Below are positions 8,906-17,706 of a stretch of 64,000 nt of DNA, piece after piece. This DNA comes from Planctomycetota bacterium (GTDB lineage Bacteria > Planctomycetota > UBA8742 > UBA2392): NCBI GenBank assembly GCA_027493625.1, contig JAOSKM010000002.1, positions 682,001-746,000 on the forward strand. Direction: 5' to 3'. Position 1 is the first letter of the stretch. Each line of letters starts with the position of its first letter. A program made the position numbers and the translations under genes. The notes below the pieces were generated by a model. That model saw only the letters and a list, made by a program, of their open reading frames with translations. It searched no databases and was not told where the DNA came from.

Positions 8906-10012
8906 CTATTCCTGCTTCGGGGCGCTCGCGCGCAGCGAAGCGGAGAAATCGAACTTCACGTCGAACACAGTCGCCAGTTCCGTGCCCGGCTGGCTGACCG
9001 TGCCGCCCAGTCTGTACTCCCACTGCACGTGGGCGGCCACGCCCTTCACCAGGTCGAGCAACAGCTGCCCGCCCTTGATGTCCGGCGCGCTGAAACGGGT
9101 CTTCAGTCCGTTCACCGTTACTTCGTGTTCACGCTTCACGGGCACCGCATCGAAGCTCAGGCGCGCGGCTGTGGGCTCGGCGACTGTGCCGTAAAGCTTT
9201 TCCAGCTTGTAGGTGAAGTCGTACTCGATGGCGCCGCCGAAGCTGGCGCCGACCGGGAAGCGACGGCGCACGGACAGGGTCTCGCCGATCTTCAGCTTTG
9301 CGTCCGCGCTGAATTCAGGCTGCACGCTGAGCGCAATGTGCAACGGGTCCTGCAGGCGACCGGGGTAGTTGGCCTGGTCGGCAAAGCCGTAGTCGGCGTA
9401 GTAGGTCTCGTGGTTCAGGCGCCCCGTCTCGGACGCACTGAACCAGGCGCTGGCGCTGAAGTCGCGCGCCTGTGTGCCGCGGTTCTGCTCAAGGCTGCTG
9501 GCGTTGACACCGACCCATCCCGGGATGTTGGTGACCTCGCTGCGCTCACCGCCGGGCAGCACTTCCTGGAAACCGGTCTTGTGCAGGTCGGATTGCGGCC
9601 CAATGAAACCGGTGTAGCGCGCCTCGCCGTTGTCGATCATGAACTGCATGACATCGAACTGGAAGCTCAGGCGCAGATCTTTGCGCCCTTCCAGCGGGTC
9701 TTCACCGGCGATCAGCGTGAAGTGATTGATCCAGTTCTCGCTGATGCGGAAACTCTCGACCGGCTTGCCGGCGTCGCTGACCGTGCCGCTGCGCACCGCG
9801 TTGGAGTAGCACTCATAGGCGAAGCGGTCGTCGGCGATGGCGCGGAAGCGCGGCTCAATCACCACCTCCGCGGCCTGGGCCGTGATCTCAGACCCGAGCT
9901 TGAACTCGTAGGGTTTGTTCAGGCCGTCCACGTCAGGCTGCGCCAGAACGAAGGCGGCCACGCCAGCGGCGATCAGCAGTGCCGGAATCCCGATGCGAAA
10001 AGCGTGTTTCAA
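8906..10012 (-). CDS. Exported or anchored protein of unknown function
   Basis: Unidentified 368-residue protein. No ATG fits; the start is read as TTG at 10012 because AAGGAAG lies six bases upstream and the product then opens with LKHAFRIGIPALLIAAGVAAFVLAQ, a clear signal or anchor segment. An upstream GTG has no ribosome binding site. The rest is beta-rich and soluble, with a motif-poor sequence (SFQFDVMQFMIDNGEARYTG, EYDFTYKLEKLYGTV). It is divergent from the gene at 10380 across a 367-base gap. I recognise no family. Confidence 0.65.
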   Translation of the reverse strand: MKHAFRIGIPALLIAAGVAAFVLAQPDVDGLNKPYEFKLGSEITAQAAEVVIEPRFRAIADDRFAYECYSNAVRSGTVSDAGKPVESFRISENWINHFTLIAGEDPLEGRKDLRLSFQFDVMQFMIDNGEARYTGFIGPQSDLHKTGFQEVLPGGERSEVTNIPGWVGVNASSLEQNRGTQARDFSASAWFSASETGRLNHETYYADYGFADQANYPGRLQDPLHIALSVQPEFSADAKLKIGETLSVRRRFPVGASFGGAIEYDFTYKLEKLYGTVAEPTAARLSFDAVPVKREHEVTVNGLKTRFSAPDIKGGQLLLDLVKGVAAHVQWEYRLGGTVSQPGTELATVFDVKFDFSASLRASAPKQE

Positions 10013-10379
10013 GGCAACTTCCTTCACAAACGAATGCGGAATGGTAGCGGGGCAAGTCCGCCTGTCAATTGGGCGCAGGGGTTTTCCCGCCCAGGGGCTA
10101 CATCGTAAACCATTGATAATGAAACGCTTACGAAGCCAGATTCGCCGGACGAAAGCAACTGCATCCATCCGCCAAGGGCGGGCAGGTTGTCGAGCAGGAT
10201 GCGCGGCATCCTGCGGTTGCGCAGGCTGCCACCTTTCGCCGGGCGGGACGCCCGCCGGACGCATCGGCCGGAGGCCGATGTGCCCTGCCTGATCCGTCGT
10301 GCATCGGGATTTCGTTCTCGCGGCCGCAACCGCGCCGCTACAATAGGAAGTCCCTGAGTCCGCCCCCGCCGGACCCGCC
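10013..10379. other. Divergent intergenic region with GC-rich palindromes
   Basis: No gene is seen. The part next to 10012 is moderately AT-rich (10100-10130, CATTGATAATGAAACG) and could hold the promoter of the leftward gene. The middle contains several perfect or near-perfect palindromes, including GCAGGATGCGCGGCATCCTGC, CGGGCGGGACGCCCG and CATCGGCCGGAGGCCGATG. A TACAAT at 10339-10344 could be a -10 element for the rightward gene but lacks a good -35. Confidence 0.5.
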
Positions 10380-12116
10380 ATGAAACTCGCCGCTGCCTTG
10401 TTACTCGTGCTGCTTGCGCCTTCGTGCCTGGCGCAAGGGCTGAGTCATGCGGAAGTCCTCGCCGCCATGGACGACGCTTCCGCCGCCGAAGCCCGCTGGA
10501 TTCTGGACTCGAACTTCCTGGCAACCGGTGCGGTCGGAATCGAAGGGCGCATGCCCCGCGCTGCCTACGCGTTCGAGCGCCTGGTCCGTGAAGGCAAGGC
10601 CGAGAACTTCGAGCTGCTGACCAAGTCCGCCAACGACGTGGCCGTGGCCTACGGAATCGAAGGCCTTGAGCAACTCGCGCCGGAGAAACTTCCGGAGTTG
10701 TTGCCGCAACTGGTGCTGCGGCGTCGCACGTTCGAAGAAGGCAGCGGCTGCATCGGCGGGGAGAACTGCGTAGTCCACATGCTCCTGAGTGCGATCGAGG
10801 ACATGGACCGCAACCGCACCGTGATCGGCCTCGCTTGGAAGAACTACCTTGCCGGGCTGCCGGATGCCGGAGGCAGCGCCGCGGACCCGGCCATCGTGCG
10901 CAATTTCAAGGCGTTGCTGGGCGACCTGCCCCATGCGGAACCGGCGCCGGCCTGCTGGCCCTACATCCTGGCCATGTTCGAAAGCGACCTGCGGGCCACG
11001 CTGAGGAAGACGCTTGCCGACGACCCGTCCGGGGTTGCCGGCCGCCTGGCCCTGGCTTGCCTGGCGGGATTCGAGAGTTCACGGGATGCAACCCGGCTGT
11101 TCACTCAAATCTGGCGCCGCCAGCCGCTCAGGGAAGACGCGGCGCTCGACATACAGGTTCACGCCGCGTTCTGGGCGCGCCGACTGGCCGACATCAAGGC
11201 AAGGATCGCGGCCGGCAAGACTCTCTCGATGGACGAAGCTTGCCCGTGGCAGGCCCTGACGCAGAAGGACTGGGAGTGGCTGTGCGCCCAGGCCGACCCA
11301 GGCGCTGCCGAGGCCGCCAGGCAACTGCACGCGAACCCGATCACCTGCTGGCGGTTGGACACCGATGCTCCAACGGATCCGGACGCGCGCAGAATCTGGC
11401 TGCTGCTGGCAGCCCGGGAATGCGCAAAGGAAGCCTCGCCCAACGCGGAGCGGGCCAGGGTGCTGCTGCTGGACCTGCTGCAAGCCGATGCGAACGCGCT
11501 CTACTCACCGGCGCTGATTGATGACGTGCCGCTGGAGGCCTCTCTGGCGGATGTCTTCACTCACGAACAGCTGCTGCCCGTGGCCGTGGAAGCGCTGAAG
11601 TCAAAGGAGTACCCCGTGACGCTCGCCGGCGCGCACATCGTTGCGGCCTTCTGTGAGCACGAACGCGACTGGGAGGACACGCTCGGGGAATCAGAATCGA
11701 CGCGAATCGCCGTCGAGCGACTGGGGACGCTGTGTAAGTCAGACTCCGATGACCGGGTGTGGGACCTGCGCCTTTCGTACATCACAATCGCTACGGGATT
11801 GTCTGGCTATCCCGTTGGCGGACGAGGGTTGGCAGATATCCAACGCCAGGACTGGGCACGCAAACTTGCCACGAGAATGGTTAACGACCCACGTGCCATG
11901 CCCGTGCCAATTCGTCCGGTGTCCGACCTGGGCGATACTGCCTTGCATGAACTCGCTGAAGACAGAACGGCGGAACTGCTTGGCGGCATCTACAGTGGAG
12001 GGTCGGATTTTCTGCCAGTGCACGAAGTGCCCCATCGCGCCAAAGAAGAGCAACTTCCCACGGCAAGCATGATCTACAAACGCATGCAGGATGCGCTGGC
12101 GAAGCTGGATGAGTAG
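10380..12116 (+). CDS. Large exported protein of unknown function
   Basis: Unidentified 578-residue protein with a clean signal peptide (MKLAAALLLVLLAPSCLAQG, predicted cut after LAQ). The mature part is predominantly helical with many paired Trp/Leu/Ala helices (CWPYILAMFESDLRATLRKT, AAFWARRLADIKARIAAG), suggesting an alpha-solenoid, but no repeat family is recognised. It contains about ten Cys, some of which could form disulfides in the periplasm. No strong ribosome binding site precedes the ATG. It stands alone, ending in a hairpin-rich gap shared with the convergent permease gene. Confidence 0.65.
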   Translation: MKLAAALLLVLLAPSCLAQGLSHAEVLAAMDDASAAEARWILDSNFLATGAVGIEGRMPRAAYAFERLVREGKAENFELLTKSANDVAVAYGIEGLEQLAPEKLPELLPQLVLRRRTFEEGSGCIGGENCVVHMLLSAIEDMDRNRTVIGLAWKNYLAGLPDAGGSAADPAIVRNFKALLGDLPHAEPAPACWPYILAMFESDLRATLRKTLADDPSGVAGRLALACLAGFESSRDATRLFTQIWRRQPLREDAALDIQVHAAFWARRLADIKARIAAGKTLSMDEACPWQALTQKDWEWLCAQADPGAAEAARQLHANPITCWRLDTDAPTDPDARRIWLLLAARECAKEASPNAERARVLLLDLLQADANALYSPALIDDVPLEASLADVFTHEQLLPVAVEALKSKEYPVTLAGAHIVAAFCEHERDWEDTLGESESTRIAVERLGTLCKSDSDDRVWDLRLSYITIATGLSGYPVGGRGLADIQRQDWARKLATRMVNDPRAMPVPIRPVSDLGDTALHELAEDRTAELLGGIYSGGSDFLPVHEVPHRAKEEQLPTASMIYKRMQDALAKLDE

Positions 12117-12120
12117 GTAC

Positions 12121-12175
12121 CCTGGCGGCTCGCCGAAGGCCGGCCATGCGCTTGAAGCGCATGGCACTTTGCAGG
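12121..12175. terminator. Paired hairpins between convergent genes
   Basis: CCATGCGCTTGAAGCGCATGG and GCAGGCGGGACGCCTGC form two strong stems in the 76-base gap between the exported protein gene and the convergent permease gene. Position suggests a two-way terminator; no T-tract is present. The GGCGGGACGCC core matches palindromes near 8.89 and 10.25 kb. Confidence 0.5.
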
Positions 12176-12192
12176 CGGGACGCCTGCGCTCC

Positions 12193-13677
12193 TTAGTCGT
12201 GCCTTAGGGCCTTTACCGGGTCGATTCTGGCAGCGCGTCTAGCCGGCACTATGGCTGCGAGCACGGCCGTTACTGCGCCGATTGCCGGGCCGGCCACGGC
12301 CAGCCACAGGGGCAGCACGAACACGTTGCCGCGGTACGGTATCGCCGCGCGTTCTGCGATCATGGCACCGCCGATCGCGTCACCGGGGATCATCGCCAGC
12401 ACCGCCAGGCCCAGGCCCAGCAGGCCGCCCACCAGGCCGATCATCGCGCTCTCGGTCAGGAACACCGCCATCACCTGCGCGTTGGTGGCGCCGACGGCCT
12501 TGAAGATGCCGATCTCGCGGGTGCGCTCCAGCACGCTGGTGATCATGGTGTTCACGATGCCGAGGGTGCTCACGATCAGCGCGATGCCGGTCAGGAACGC
12601 GATGATCACCGTGATCACCGTCAGCATCGTCTCTACCTGTTTGAGCACACTCGCCACGCTGAAGGCCGTGAAACCCTTGTCGCGCACGGCCTGCTCGACG
12701 CCCGGCGCGTTGTCCGGCGAATCGACGATCACCACCGCGGCCGGGTAGCCCAACTGCGCGTTGACGGCGCTTTCCTCAAACATGGCGCGGGCGGTGTCCA
12801 CGGGCAGGAACACGTCGGCCTGCACGCTCTGGCCGTCTTCGATCACGTTCAGCGAATCGCCGGGCACGGTCTCGCGCATCACGCCCACCACGGTGAGTTC
12901 GCGCTCCACGGGTTTGCGGGCCTGGGCCGCCATGCCCATCAGCTTGGGCAGCAGCTTCATGGCGGCCTCGCGCTCTTCGGGCGTCAGGCCTTCGATGAAG
13001 CCCTGCATCTGGGGCGGGGTGTTGGCGGCCGGGTCGTCCTCGTTGATGATGCTCTTCAGGCTGATCTTCTGGCCCAGCACCTTGCTGTAATCATCCCCCT
13101 CGAGCATTCCCCATTTGAACAGCAAATACTCGTGCAGGATCACCTCGGGCGCGTCGGGTGCGCTGAAGTAGCTGCCGGCGATCACGCGGTCTTTGTAGCG
13201 CTGGTTCGCCACGTCCACGCCGAAGCTGAGTTTGGGGCCGCTTTCGAATTCGGCCACCTTCAGCTCGTAGCGCTCGACGATCATGGGCGAGATGCTTTCC
13301 ACGTGGGGCACGGCCGCCAGCTCGGTCATGGTGTCGGCGGTCACCTGCGTGACGCGGCGCCCGTACCACTGGCGGATCTGGCGGCGGTTCACGGCCGCGC
13401 GGCGCAGGCGGTCGCGGCGGTCTTCGGGCATTTCGCCCTCGATGGTGACGTCGAAGGGGTCGTTGGAAAGCTCGATGCCGAAGCCGCCGGTGACGCCGAC
13501 CTGGCGCAGGTTGTCCTGGCCGGAAACGGTGTCGGTGACGGCGTGTGCCAGGCCCTCGCCGAGGCTGACGATCATGGTGAGGGCGAACACGCCGATCAGC
13601 ACGCCCGACATGGTCAGCAGGTTGCGGCCCTTCTTGCGCAGCAGCCCCTCAAAGGCCAGGCCCAGGATGCCCTTCAT
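12193..13677 (-). CDS. ABC transporter permease, MacB/FtsX type
   Basis: Inner-membrane permease of 494 residues. One TM helix is near residues 19-40 (LLTMSGVLIGVFALTMIVSLGEG), then a large periplasmic MacB-like domain, then three C-terminal TM helices (about 345-372, 400-430, 450-478) with the FtsX signature LERTREIGIFKAVGATNAQVMAVFL. MacB-type systems are mechanotransmission machines that move lipoproteins, peptides or toxins rather than importing solutes. The matching ATPase gene lies upstream at 14123-14806, separated by 445 bases of repeats, so the pair was probably one operon into which repeats accumulated. No HlyD-type adaptor is next to it. Confidence 0.85.
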   Translation of the reverse strand: MKGILGLAFEGLLRKKGRNLLTMSGVLIGVFALTMIVSLGEGLAHAVTDTVSGQDNLRQVGVTGGFGIELSNDPFDVTIEGEMPEDRRDRLRRAAVNRRQIRQWYGRRVTQVTADTMTELAAVPHVESISPMIVERYELKVAEFESGPKLSFGVDVANQRYKDRVIAGSYFSAPDAPEVILHEYLLFKWGMLEGDDYSKVLGQKISLKSIINEDDPAANTPPQMQGFIEGLTPEEREAAMKLLPKLMGMAAQARKPVERELTVVGVMRETVPGDSLNVIEDGQSVQADVFLPVDTARAMFEESAVNAQLGYPAAVVIVDSPDNAPGVEQAVRDKGFTAFSVASVLKQVETMLTVITVIIAFLTGIALIVSTLGIVNTMITSVLERTREIGIFKAVGATNAQVMAVFLTESAMIGLVGGLLGLGLAVLAMIPGDAIGGAMIAERAAIPYRGNVFVLPLWLAVAGPAIGAVTAVLAAIVPARRAARIDPVKALRHD

Positions 13678-13682
13678 GCGGC

Positions 13683-14122
13683 CTCCCGGACAATTATGGA
13701 TTTTCGATTTTGGATTTTGGATTGATGGTTAACGGGTTCGTACCAATCCAAAACGCAGAGCGTCCTCGTGCTGCGCACTTGCGTCGGTTTTTTACGCGAA
13801 GGAGCGAAGGGGGCGAAGTTCGCGAAGAGTCTTCCCTGTAGGGAAAGCCCTTTGCGCCTCCGCGCCTCCGCGTGGCTTTGTAAAACTGCGGCATCGCGCA
13901 GAGCACGCAGAGTACGCAGAGGTCTTCCTGTCATTTTCTCTGCGAACTCTGCGTGCTCCCGCCTTCGCCGAGGCTTCGTCGTGCAGGCTGCGCGAGGTTG
14001 CTGTTGCCTTTCCTGCTCTTCGCGTCCCTTCGCTCCTTCGCTTCTTCGCGTTAAATCAGCTGCGGGAGCGCGGGCCTTCTTGCTTAGTGCATCTTCGTGT
14101 GTCTTCGTGGGCCCAACGCAAT
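13683..14122. repeat. Composite intergenic repeat block
   Basis: A 440-base gap inside a permease-ATPase gene pair, holding no gene. It is a patchwork of short near-tandem words: GATTTTGGATTTTGGATT (13697-13724), GCGAAGGAGCGAAGG (about 13797), GCGCCTCCGCGCCTCCGCG (about 13853), GCAGAGCACGCAGAGTACGCAGAG (about 13898-13921) and its partner CTCTGCGAACTCTGCGTG, and TTCGCTCCTTCGCTTCTTCGCG (about 14028-14051). The GCGAAGG word on the left pairs with CCTTCGC on the right, and the GCAGAG word pairs with CTCTGC, so the block could fold into a nested hairpin. Confidence 0.75.
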
Positions 14123-14806
14123 TCATGCGGCCACCTCCGAAAGGAACTGGCCGTCGGCCATCTTCAGTGTTCGCTGGGTGTGTTTCTCGGCCAGCTCGGG
14201 GTCGTGGGTGACCATCACCAGCGTGGTGCCGGCGCGGTGCGATTCATCCAGCAGCGCCATGATCTGCTCGCTGGTGGCGGTGTCGAGGTTGCCCGTGGGC
14301 TCGTCGCACAGCAGCAGCTTGGGGTCGTTCACCAGCGCCCGCGCGATCGCCACGCGCTGCTGCTCGCCGCCGGACATCTCGCTGGGCACGTGGTTGGCGC
14401 GCTTGCCGAGGCCCACGCGCTCAAGCAGCGCGTGCGCGCGTTTTTTGCGCTCAAAGCGCCCGATGCCCTGGAACACCAGCGGCAGGGCCACGTTTTCCCA
14501 GGCGCGCAGCGAAGTCACGAGGTTGAAGCTCTGGAAGATGAAGCCGACGGTGGTGCGGCGATACAGGCTGAGCTCGGTCTTGGACATCTCGGCCAGCTCG
14601 GTGCCGTTCACGCGTATGCTGCCGCGCGAGGGGCGGTCCAGGCCGCCCAGCAGGTTCAGCAGCGTGCTCTTGCCCGAGCCGCTGCGCCCCAGCAGGGCCA
14701 CGAATTCGCCCTGTTCGATGTTCAGGTCAATCCCGCGCAGAGCCTCAACCACCTCGCCGCCGAGGTGGTATTCGCGCCACAAGCGTGTTGCCTCAACCAG
14801 TGCCAT
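14123..14806 (-). CDS. ABC transporter ATP-binding protein, MacB/LolD type
   Basis: ATPase subunit of about 227 residues for the permease downstream. Walker A is GRSGSGKST, the signature is MSGGEQQRVAIARAL, Walker B is [12 protein letters not shown] and the H-loop is VMVTHDPE, all intact. The FQSFNLVTSLRAWENV Q-loop region is typical of the MacB/LolD group. A TTG at 14827 would add MSGRRFA, but the ATG at 14806 has AGG nearby and matches family N-termini. It is divergent from the lipoprotein gene; the 85-base gap contains an AT-rich palindrome-like stretch near 14826-14846 that may hold promoters. Confidence 0.88.
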   Translation of the reverse strand: MALVEATRLWREYHLGGEVVEALRGIDLNIEQGEFVALLGRSGSGKSTLLNLLGGLDRPSRGSIRVNGTELAEMSKTELSLYRRTTVGFIFQSFNLVTSLRAWENVALPLVFQGIGRFERKKRAHALLERVGLGKRANHVPSEMSGGEQQRVAIARALVNDPKLLLCDEPTGNLDTATSEQIMALLDESHRAGTTLVMVTHDPELAEKHTQRTLKMADGQFLSEVAA

Positions 14807-14891
14807 TGCGAACCTGCGGCCAGACAATACGTTATTTCAGTATTGCACGCGGCGATTTCTGCACCTGTGTCGCCGAGCCCGAGGGGAACGC

Positions 14892-15350
14892 ATGAAAACG
14901 GCGGCGCTATTCCTTTTATCCATCTGCCTGCTGGCAGGCTGCGGCGGCGATAACAAGCCGGCCGGCGACGGCGGCGACCCCCTGCGCGAGCGCGCCAAGG
15001 CCGCCGAGGCCAACCTGGTGAAGGTGCGCGACGCGGTGGCCGCGTATTACGCCAAGCACAACAAGGCGCCGGAATCGGTCAGCGACCTGGCGGCCTTCGG
15101 CATCAAGGAAGCCGAGCTGGCCAACGAGGATTACTCCGAGCTCGGCTATGCCTTCTACAACCTGGAATTCGACCCGGCCGGCAAGCTGACGCGCGGCTGG
15201 CTGATCGCCACGCCGATGGCCGACCGCGAGGCGCTGAAGGTGCGCATGAACGCCGTGAGCGGCGAGTTTGATTACGTGGGCCGCGACGAAGACTTCGGCC
15301 GTGCCCCCAGCGACAACGGCTGGAGCAACACGCCGCCGGCAAACGAATAA
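14892..15350 (+). CDS. Small lipoprotein
   Basis: 152-residue lipoprotein: signal peptide MKTAALFLLSICLLAGC with lipobox LAGC, Cys17 being the predicted lipidated residue. AGGGGA precedes the ATG at 14892. After a Gly/Asp linker, the segment LRERAKAAEANLVKVRDAVAAYYAKHNKAPESVSDL resembles the helix-and-spacing pattern of type II secretion pseudopilins (AYYAxHxxxP), a weak resemblance that may only reflect a common structural motif. It could cooperate with the divergent MacB-like exporter, but that is inference from position. Confidence 0.7.
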   Translation: MKTAALFLLSICLLAGCGGDNKPAGDGGDPLRERAKAAEANLVKVRDAVAAYYAKHNKAPESVSDLAAFGIKEAELANEDYSELGYAFYNLEFDPAGKLTRGWLIATPMADREALKVRMNAVSGEFDYVGRDEDFGRAPSDNGWSNTPPANE

Positions 15351-15371
15351 CCGCGCGGGGTCTGCCCGACC

Positions 15372-16064
15372 CTAGGCGCCTTCGCTGCGGGTGCCCTGGC
15401 GGAACGGCTGCAGGCCGTGGGTTACGTCCGGGCCCATGCCGGCCGGGCTCAGCGGATAGCGGCCGTCCTTGTCTTTGCCGCTGCGGGCCAGGCCCAGGCT
15501 TTCCATGAACTCGTCGTTGTTCTTGAGCAGGCGTGCCTTGTCGTAGATGAAGTCGCCGCGCTTGACGCCCACCTGGTTGTAGGTGGTGCTCATGGCGATG
15601 GCATCCTTGGGGCAGGCCTCGACGCACATGCCGCAGTAGATGCATTTAAGCATGTCGATTTCGAACACCTCGGGCGCCTTGAAGCGCTGGGCGCCGAACT
15701 GGTCGACGTCGGTGGCGTCGCCCACGATGGTGATGCACTCGGCCGGGCAGGCCGTGCTGCACATGAAGCAGGCGACACACTTGATGTTGCCCTTGTCGTC
15801 GACCTTCAGGTAGTGCTCGCCGCGATAGCCGACGGCCGGCACGTGGCGCTGGCGCTCGGTGGATTTTTCGCCCACGTAGTCGATGGTGGTGCTGGGGCGG
15901 AACATCATCTTGAAGGTGTTGACGAGGCCTTTGACGATCTCGACCAGGTAGATGCGTTCCCAGAAGTTGAGCTTGCGCTCGTCCCCGTAGTCTTTCTTCG
16001 GCTTCTCGCCGGTCATGATAGACCGCACGTCGCCGTGTTCCGTATGTTCGGTATGGGTGCTCAC
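15372..16064 (-). CDS. nuoI: NADH-quinone oxidoreductase subunit I, isolated
   Basis: Ferredoxin-like 230-residue subunit of respiratory complex I. Two 4Fe-4S cluster motifs are visible, CVACFMCSTACPAEC and CIYCGMCVEACPKDA, in the usual order with the family's YIGEK/RHVPAxGYRGEHYL region upstream and the amphipathic NFWERIYLVEIVKGLVNTFKMMF segment that contacts the membrane arm. No other nuo gene lies in the window, so the subunit gene is detached from its operon. The N-terminus (HTEHTEH) and the C-terminal 60 residues are longer than the core. Function in complex I is likely; use by another oxidoreductase is possible. Confidence 0.88.
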   Translation of the reverse strand: MSTHTEHTEHGDVRSIMTGEKPKKDYGDERKLNFWERIYLVEIVKGLVNTFKMMFRPSTTIDYVGEKSTERQRHVPAVGYRGEHYLKVDDKGNIKCVACFMCSTACPAECITIVGDATDVDQFGAQRFKAPEVFEIDMLKCIYCGMCVEACPKDAIAMSTTYNQVGVKRGDFIYDKARLLKNNDEFMESLGLARSGKDKDGRYPLSPAGMGPDVTHGLQPFRQGTRSEGA

Positions 16065-16116
16065 AACGGTGTCCTCAAACCCGTACTGCCCGACCCGCGA
16101 CTATAGAAACCCCCCG

Positions 16117-16132
16117 CCCCCTGTCATGGGGG
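16117..16132. terminator. CCCCCTGTCATGGGGG hairpin, copy 1
   Basis: Perfect five-base-pair GC stem with a six-base loop directly downstream of the two-TM gene (leftward). The same hairpin with its flanking GTTGG occurs at 17201-17216 downstream of the receiver gene, so the two are likely homologous terminators or a small repeat. Confidence 0.45.
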
Positions 16133-16154
16133 TTGGGGCGGGCGCGGTGTGACC

Positions 16155-17067
16155 CTAGTGGGCATGGGGCGGGCGTGGCTGTGGCGGCCTGGGACCAGCT
16201 TGTGGCGGGCGCGCCGCGCCAGGAGCCGGTCTCGGGCCTGGCTGCGGCGGTCGCTGGGCGCCGGGGGCCGGTCGCGGGCCTGCCTGGGGCGGGCGCGGAC
16301 CGCCCTGCATGGGCTGCGGACCGCGGGTTGCCGGGCGCGGACCTGCCTGCGGCCCGGGGCCGGGGCCATGCGGCATACCCGGGCCCTGCGGCATGCCGGG
16401 GCCAGGCGGCGGACCGAAGTTTCCTCGCGGCGGAAGCTGCGGCATGGGGGGCGTCTTCTTCTTGCGGCCGAGCACGAACACGCCCACGCCGCCGCCGGTG
16501 CCGGCCAGGCCCAGCACCAGCAGGATGGCGCCGAAGCCGCCCTGGGGTTCCTTGTTCAGCTCGATGATCTTGAAGTTGTTGTCGACGTGGCCCAGGCTCT
16601 TGAGCAGACGCTGGTCCTCGCTGCTGAGGTCAAGCCCGGTCTGCACCAGGCCGCGCATGGTGCGCACTTCGTAGATGCGGTTGGCGTTGGCGATGAGCCA
16701 TTTTTTCGTCGTTTTCGTGGTTCCAGCACTGCTCCATGAGCTGCTGTTTTTCCTTGTCATCGACCTTCACGAAGGCGCGCACGGGGTTGGGGTCCTCGTC
16801 GCTGGCCCAGCAGGCGACGTAGTAGTCGTGGGTGGTATGGGTGGTGACGCCCTTGCGCTTGTGCTCGATGTCGATGCGCGCGCTGGCGCCCCAGTCGATG
16901 TGCACTTCGCTGAGTTCAAGCCATTCGGCGTCGGGCGGGCTGGCGCACCAGTCGGCGTACTTCATCTGTACGGGCGACGAGTTGCGCATCGCCACCATCA
17001 GCTTGTGTCCGCCGACCACGATGCCGGCAATGCCTGCCACGATAAGCCCCAGAGCGATGCGCCACAT
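16155..17067 (-). CDS. Two-TM protein with Pro/Gly repeat tail, frameshifted
   Basis: Two frames join into one protein of about 303 residues if one T is removed from the six-T run at 16701-16706, giving NHENDEKWLIANANRIYEVR across the joint. The N-terminal TM helix is at residues 3-22 (RIALGLIVAGIAGIVVGGHK), followed by an approximately 145-residue domain, a second TM helix (GFGAILLVLGLAGTGGGVGVFVLG) and a tail of about 100 residues made of PGP/GPRP/QPGPRPAPG-like repeats. With the N-terminus inside, the middle domain would be periplasmic and the Pro-rich tail cytoplasmic. No named family is recognised. Confidence 0.6.
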
Positions 17068-17200
17068 GGTTGGTCCCCCAACGGTCTCACAAGCCGAAAG
17101 AGCGGAGTATATTCCGCGGAGGCGCAGAGCGGGAACAAGTTTTTCAGAAGTCGCGCAAACCCGCCCGGATCAGCGGCTTTCGACACGGTCGGCACCCCGC

Positions 17201-17216
17201 CCCCCTGTCATGGGGG
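17201..17216. terminator. CCCCCTGTCATGGGGG hairpin, copy 2
   Basis: Second copy of the hairpin at 16117-16132, here between the two-TM gene and the receiver gene, positioned to end leftward transcription from 17654. Confidence 0.45.
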
Positions 17217-17312
17217 TTGGATTGCACGAAACAGGAGCCCGGCCTGCGCGACGTTGCCCTGGCGTAGTCGTGAGCGCAAGCGACGGGTGGACATGCGATG
17301 ACGTGCCTGGCG

Positions 17313-17654
17313 TCATTTCCCCAACTCGGCCAGCACCTGGCCGATCCGGCTGAACTGGAGCTTGCTGCAGGCGGCGTCCGCTCCGGCCTTCAGCATGGCC
17401 TGGTTCTTTTCGTCGAACGCGCTGACGGCCACCAGTTTCGGGCGTGGGTTGCGGCTGGCAAACTCCTGCACGAGTTCGACGCCCTTGCCGTCATCCAGGT
17501 CGAAGTCGATCAGCAATACATCCCACGGAGCGCCAGCCAGCAAGTCGCGCGCTTGAGCCAGTGAAGGTGTCACGGTTACTTCGTCGTTGCGGAGGAAGGC
17601 AGGGCAGACCTGCTGCGCGAACGTCGCGTGGTTTTCGACGAACAGAATGCGCAT
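17313..17654 (-). CDS. Stand-alone response regulator receiver domain
   Basis: 113-residue receiver (REC) domain without an output domain, like CheY or SpoIIAA-type relay proteins. The acidic start ILFVENH, the phospho-acceptor Asp in LLIDFDLDDGKG, the Ser of LVAVSAFDE and the conserved Lys in ACSKLQ are in order, so phosphorylation is plausible. No histidine kinase is adjacent. It lies just downstream of the truncated GspF copy and in the same direction, so a role in pilus or secretion control is possible but only from position. Confidence 0.75.
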   Translation of the reverse strand: MRILFVENHATFAQQVCPAFLRNDEVTVTPSLAQARDLLAGAPWDVLLIDFDLDDGKGVELVQEFASRNPRPKLVAVSAFDEKNQAMLKAGADAACSKLQFSRIGQVLAELGK

Positions 17655-17706
17655 GTTCGCTTACCGGTCGCTTGCGCTCCCGGCTCCTGTCTCGTGGTTC
17701 GCGGGC

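Noticed and set aside
13694-14211. Several short proteins in the repeat block
   Set aside because: They are translations of short-word repeats (FAPFA-, NPKSK- and LRALR-like peptides), without ribosome binding sites or homology.
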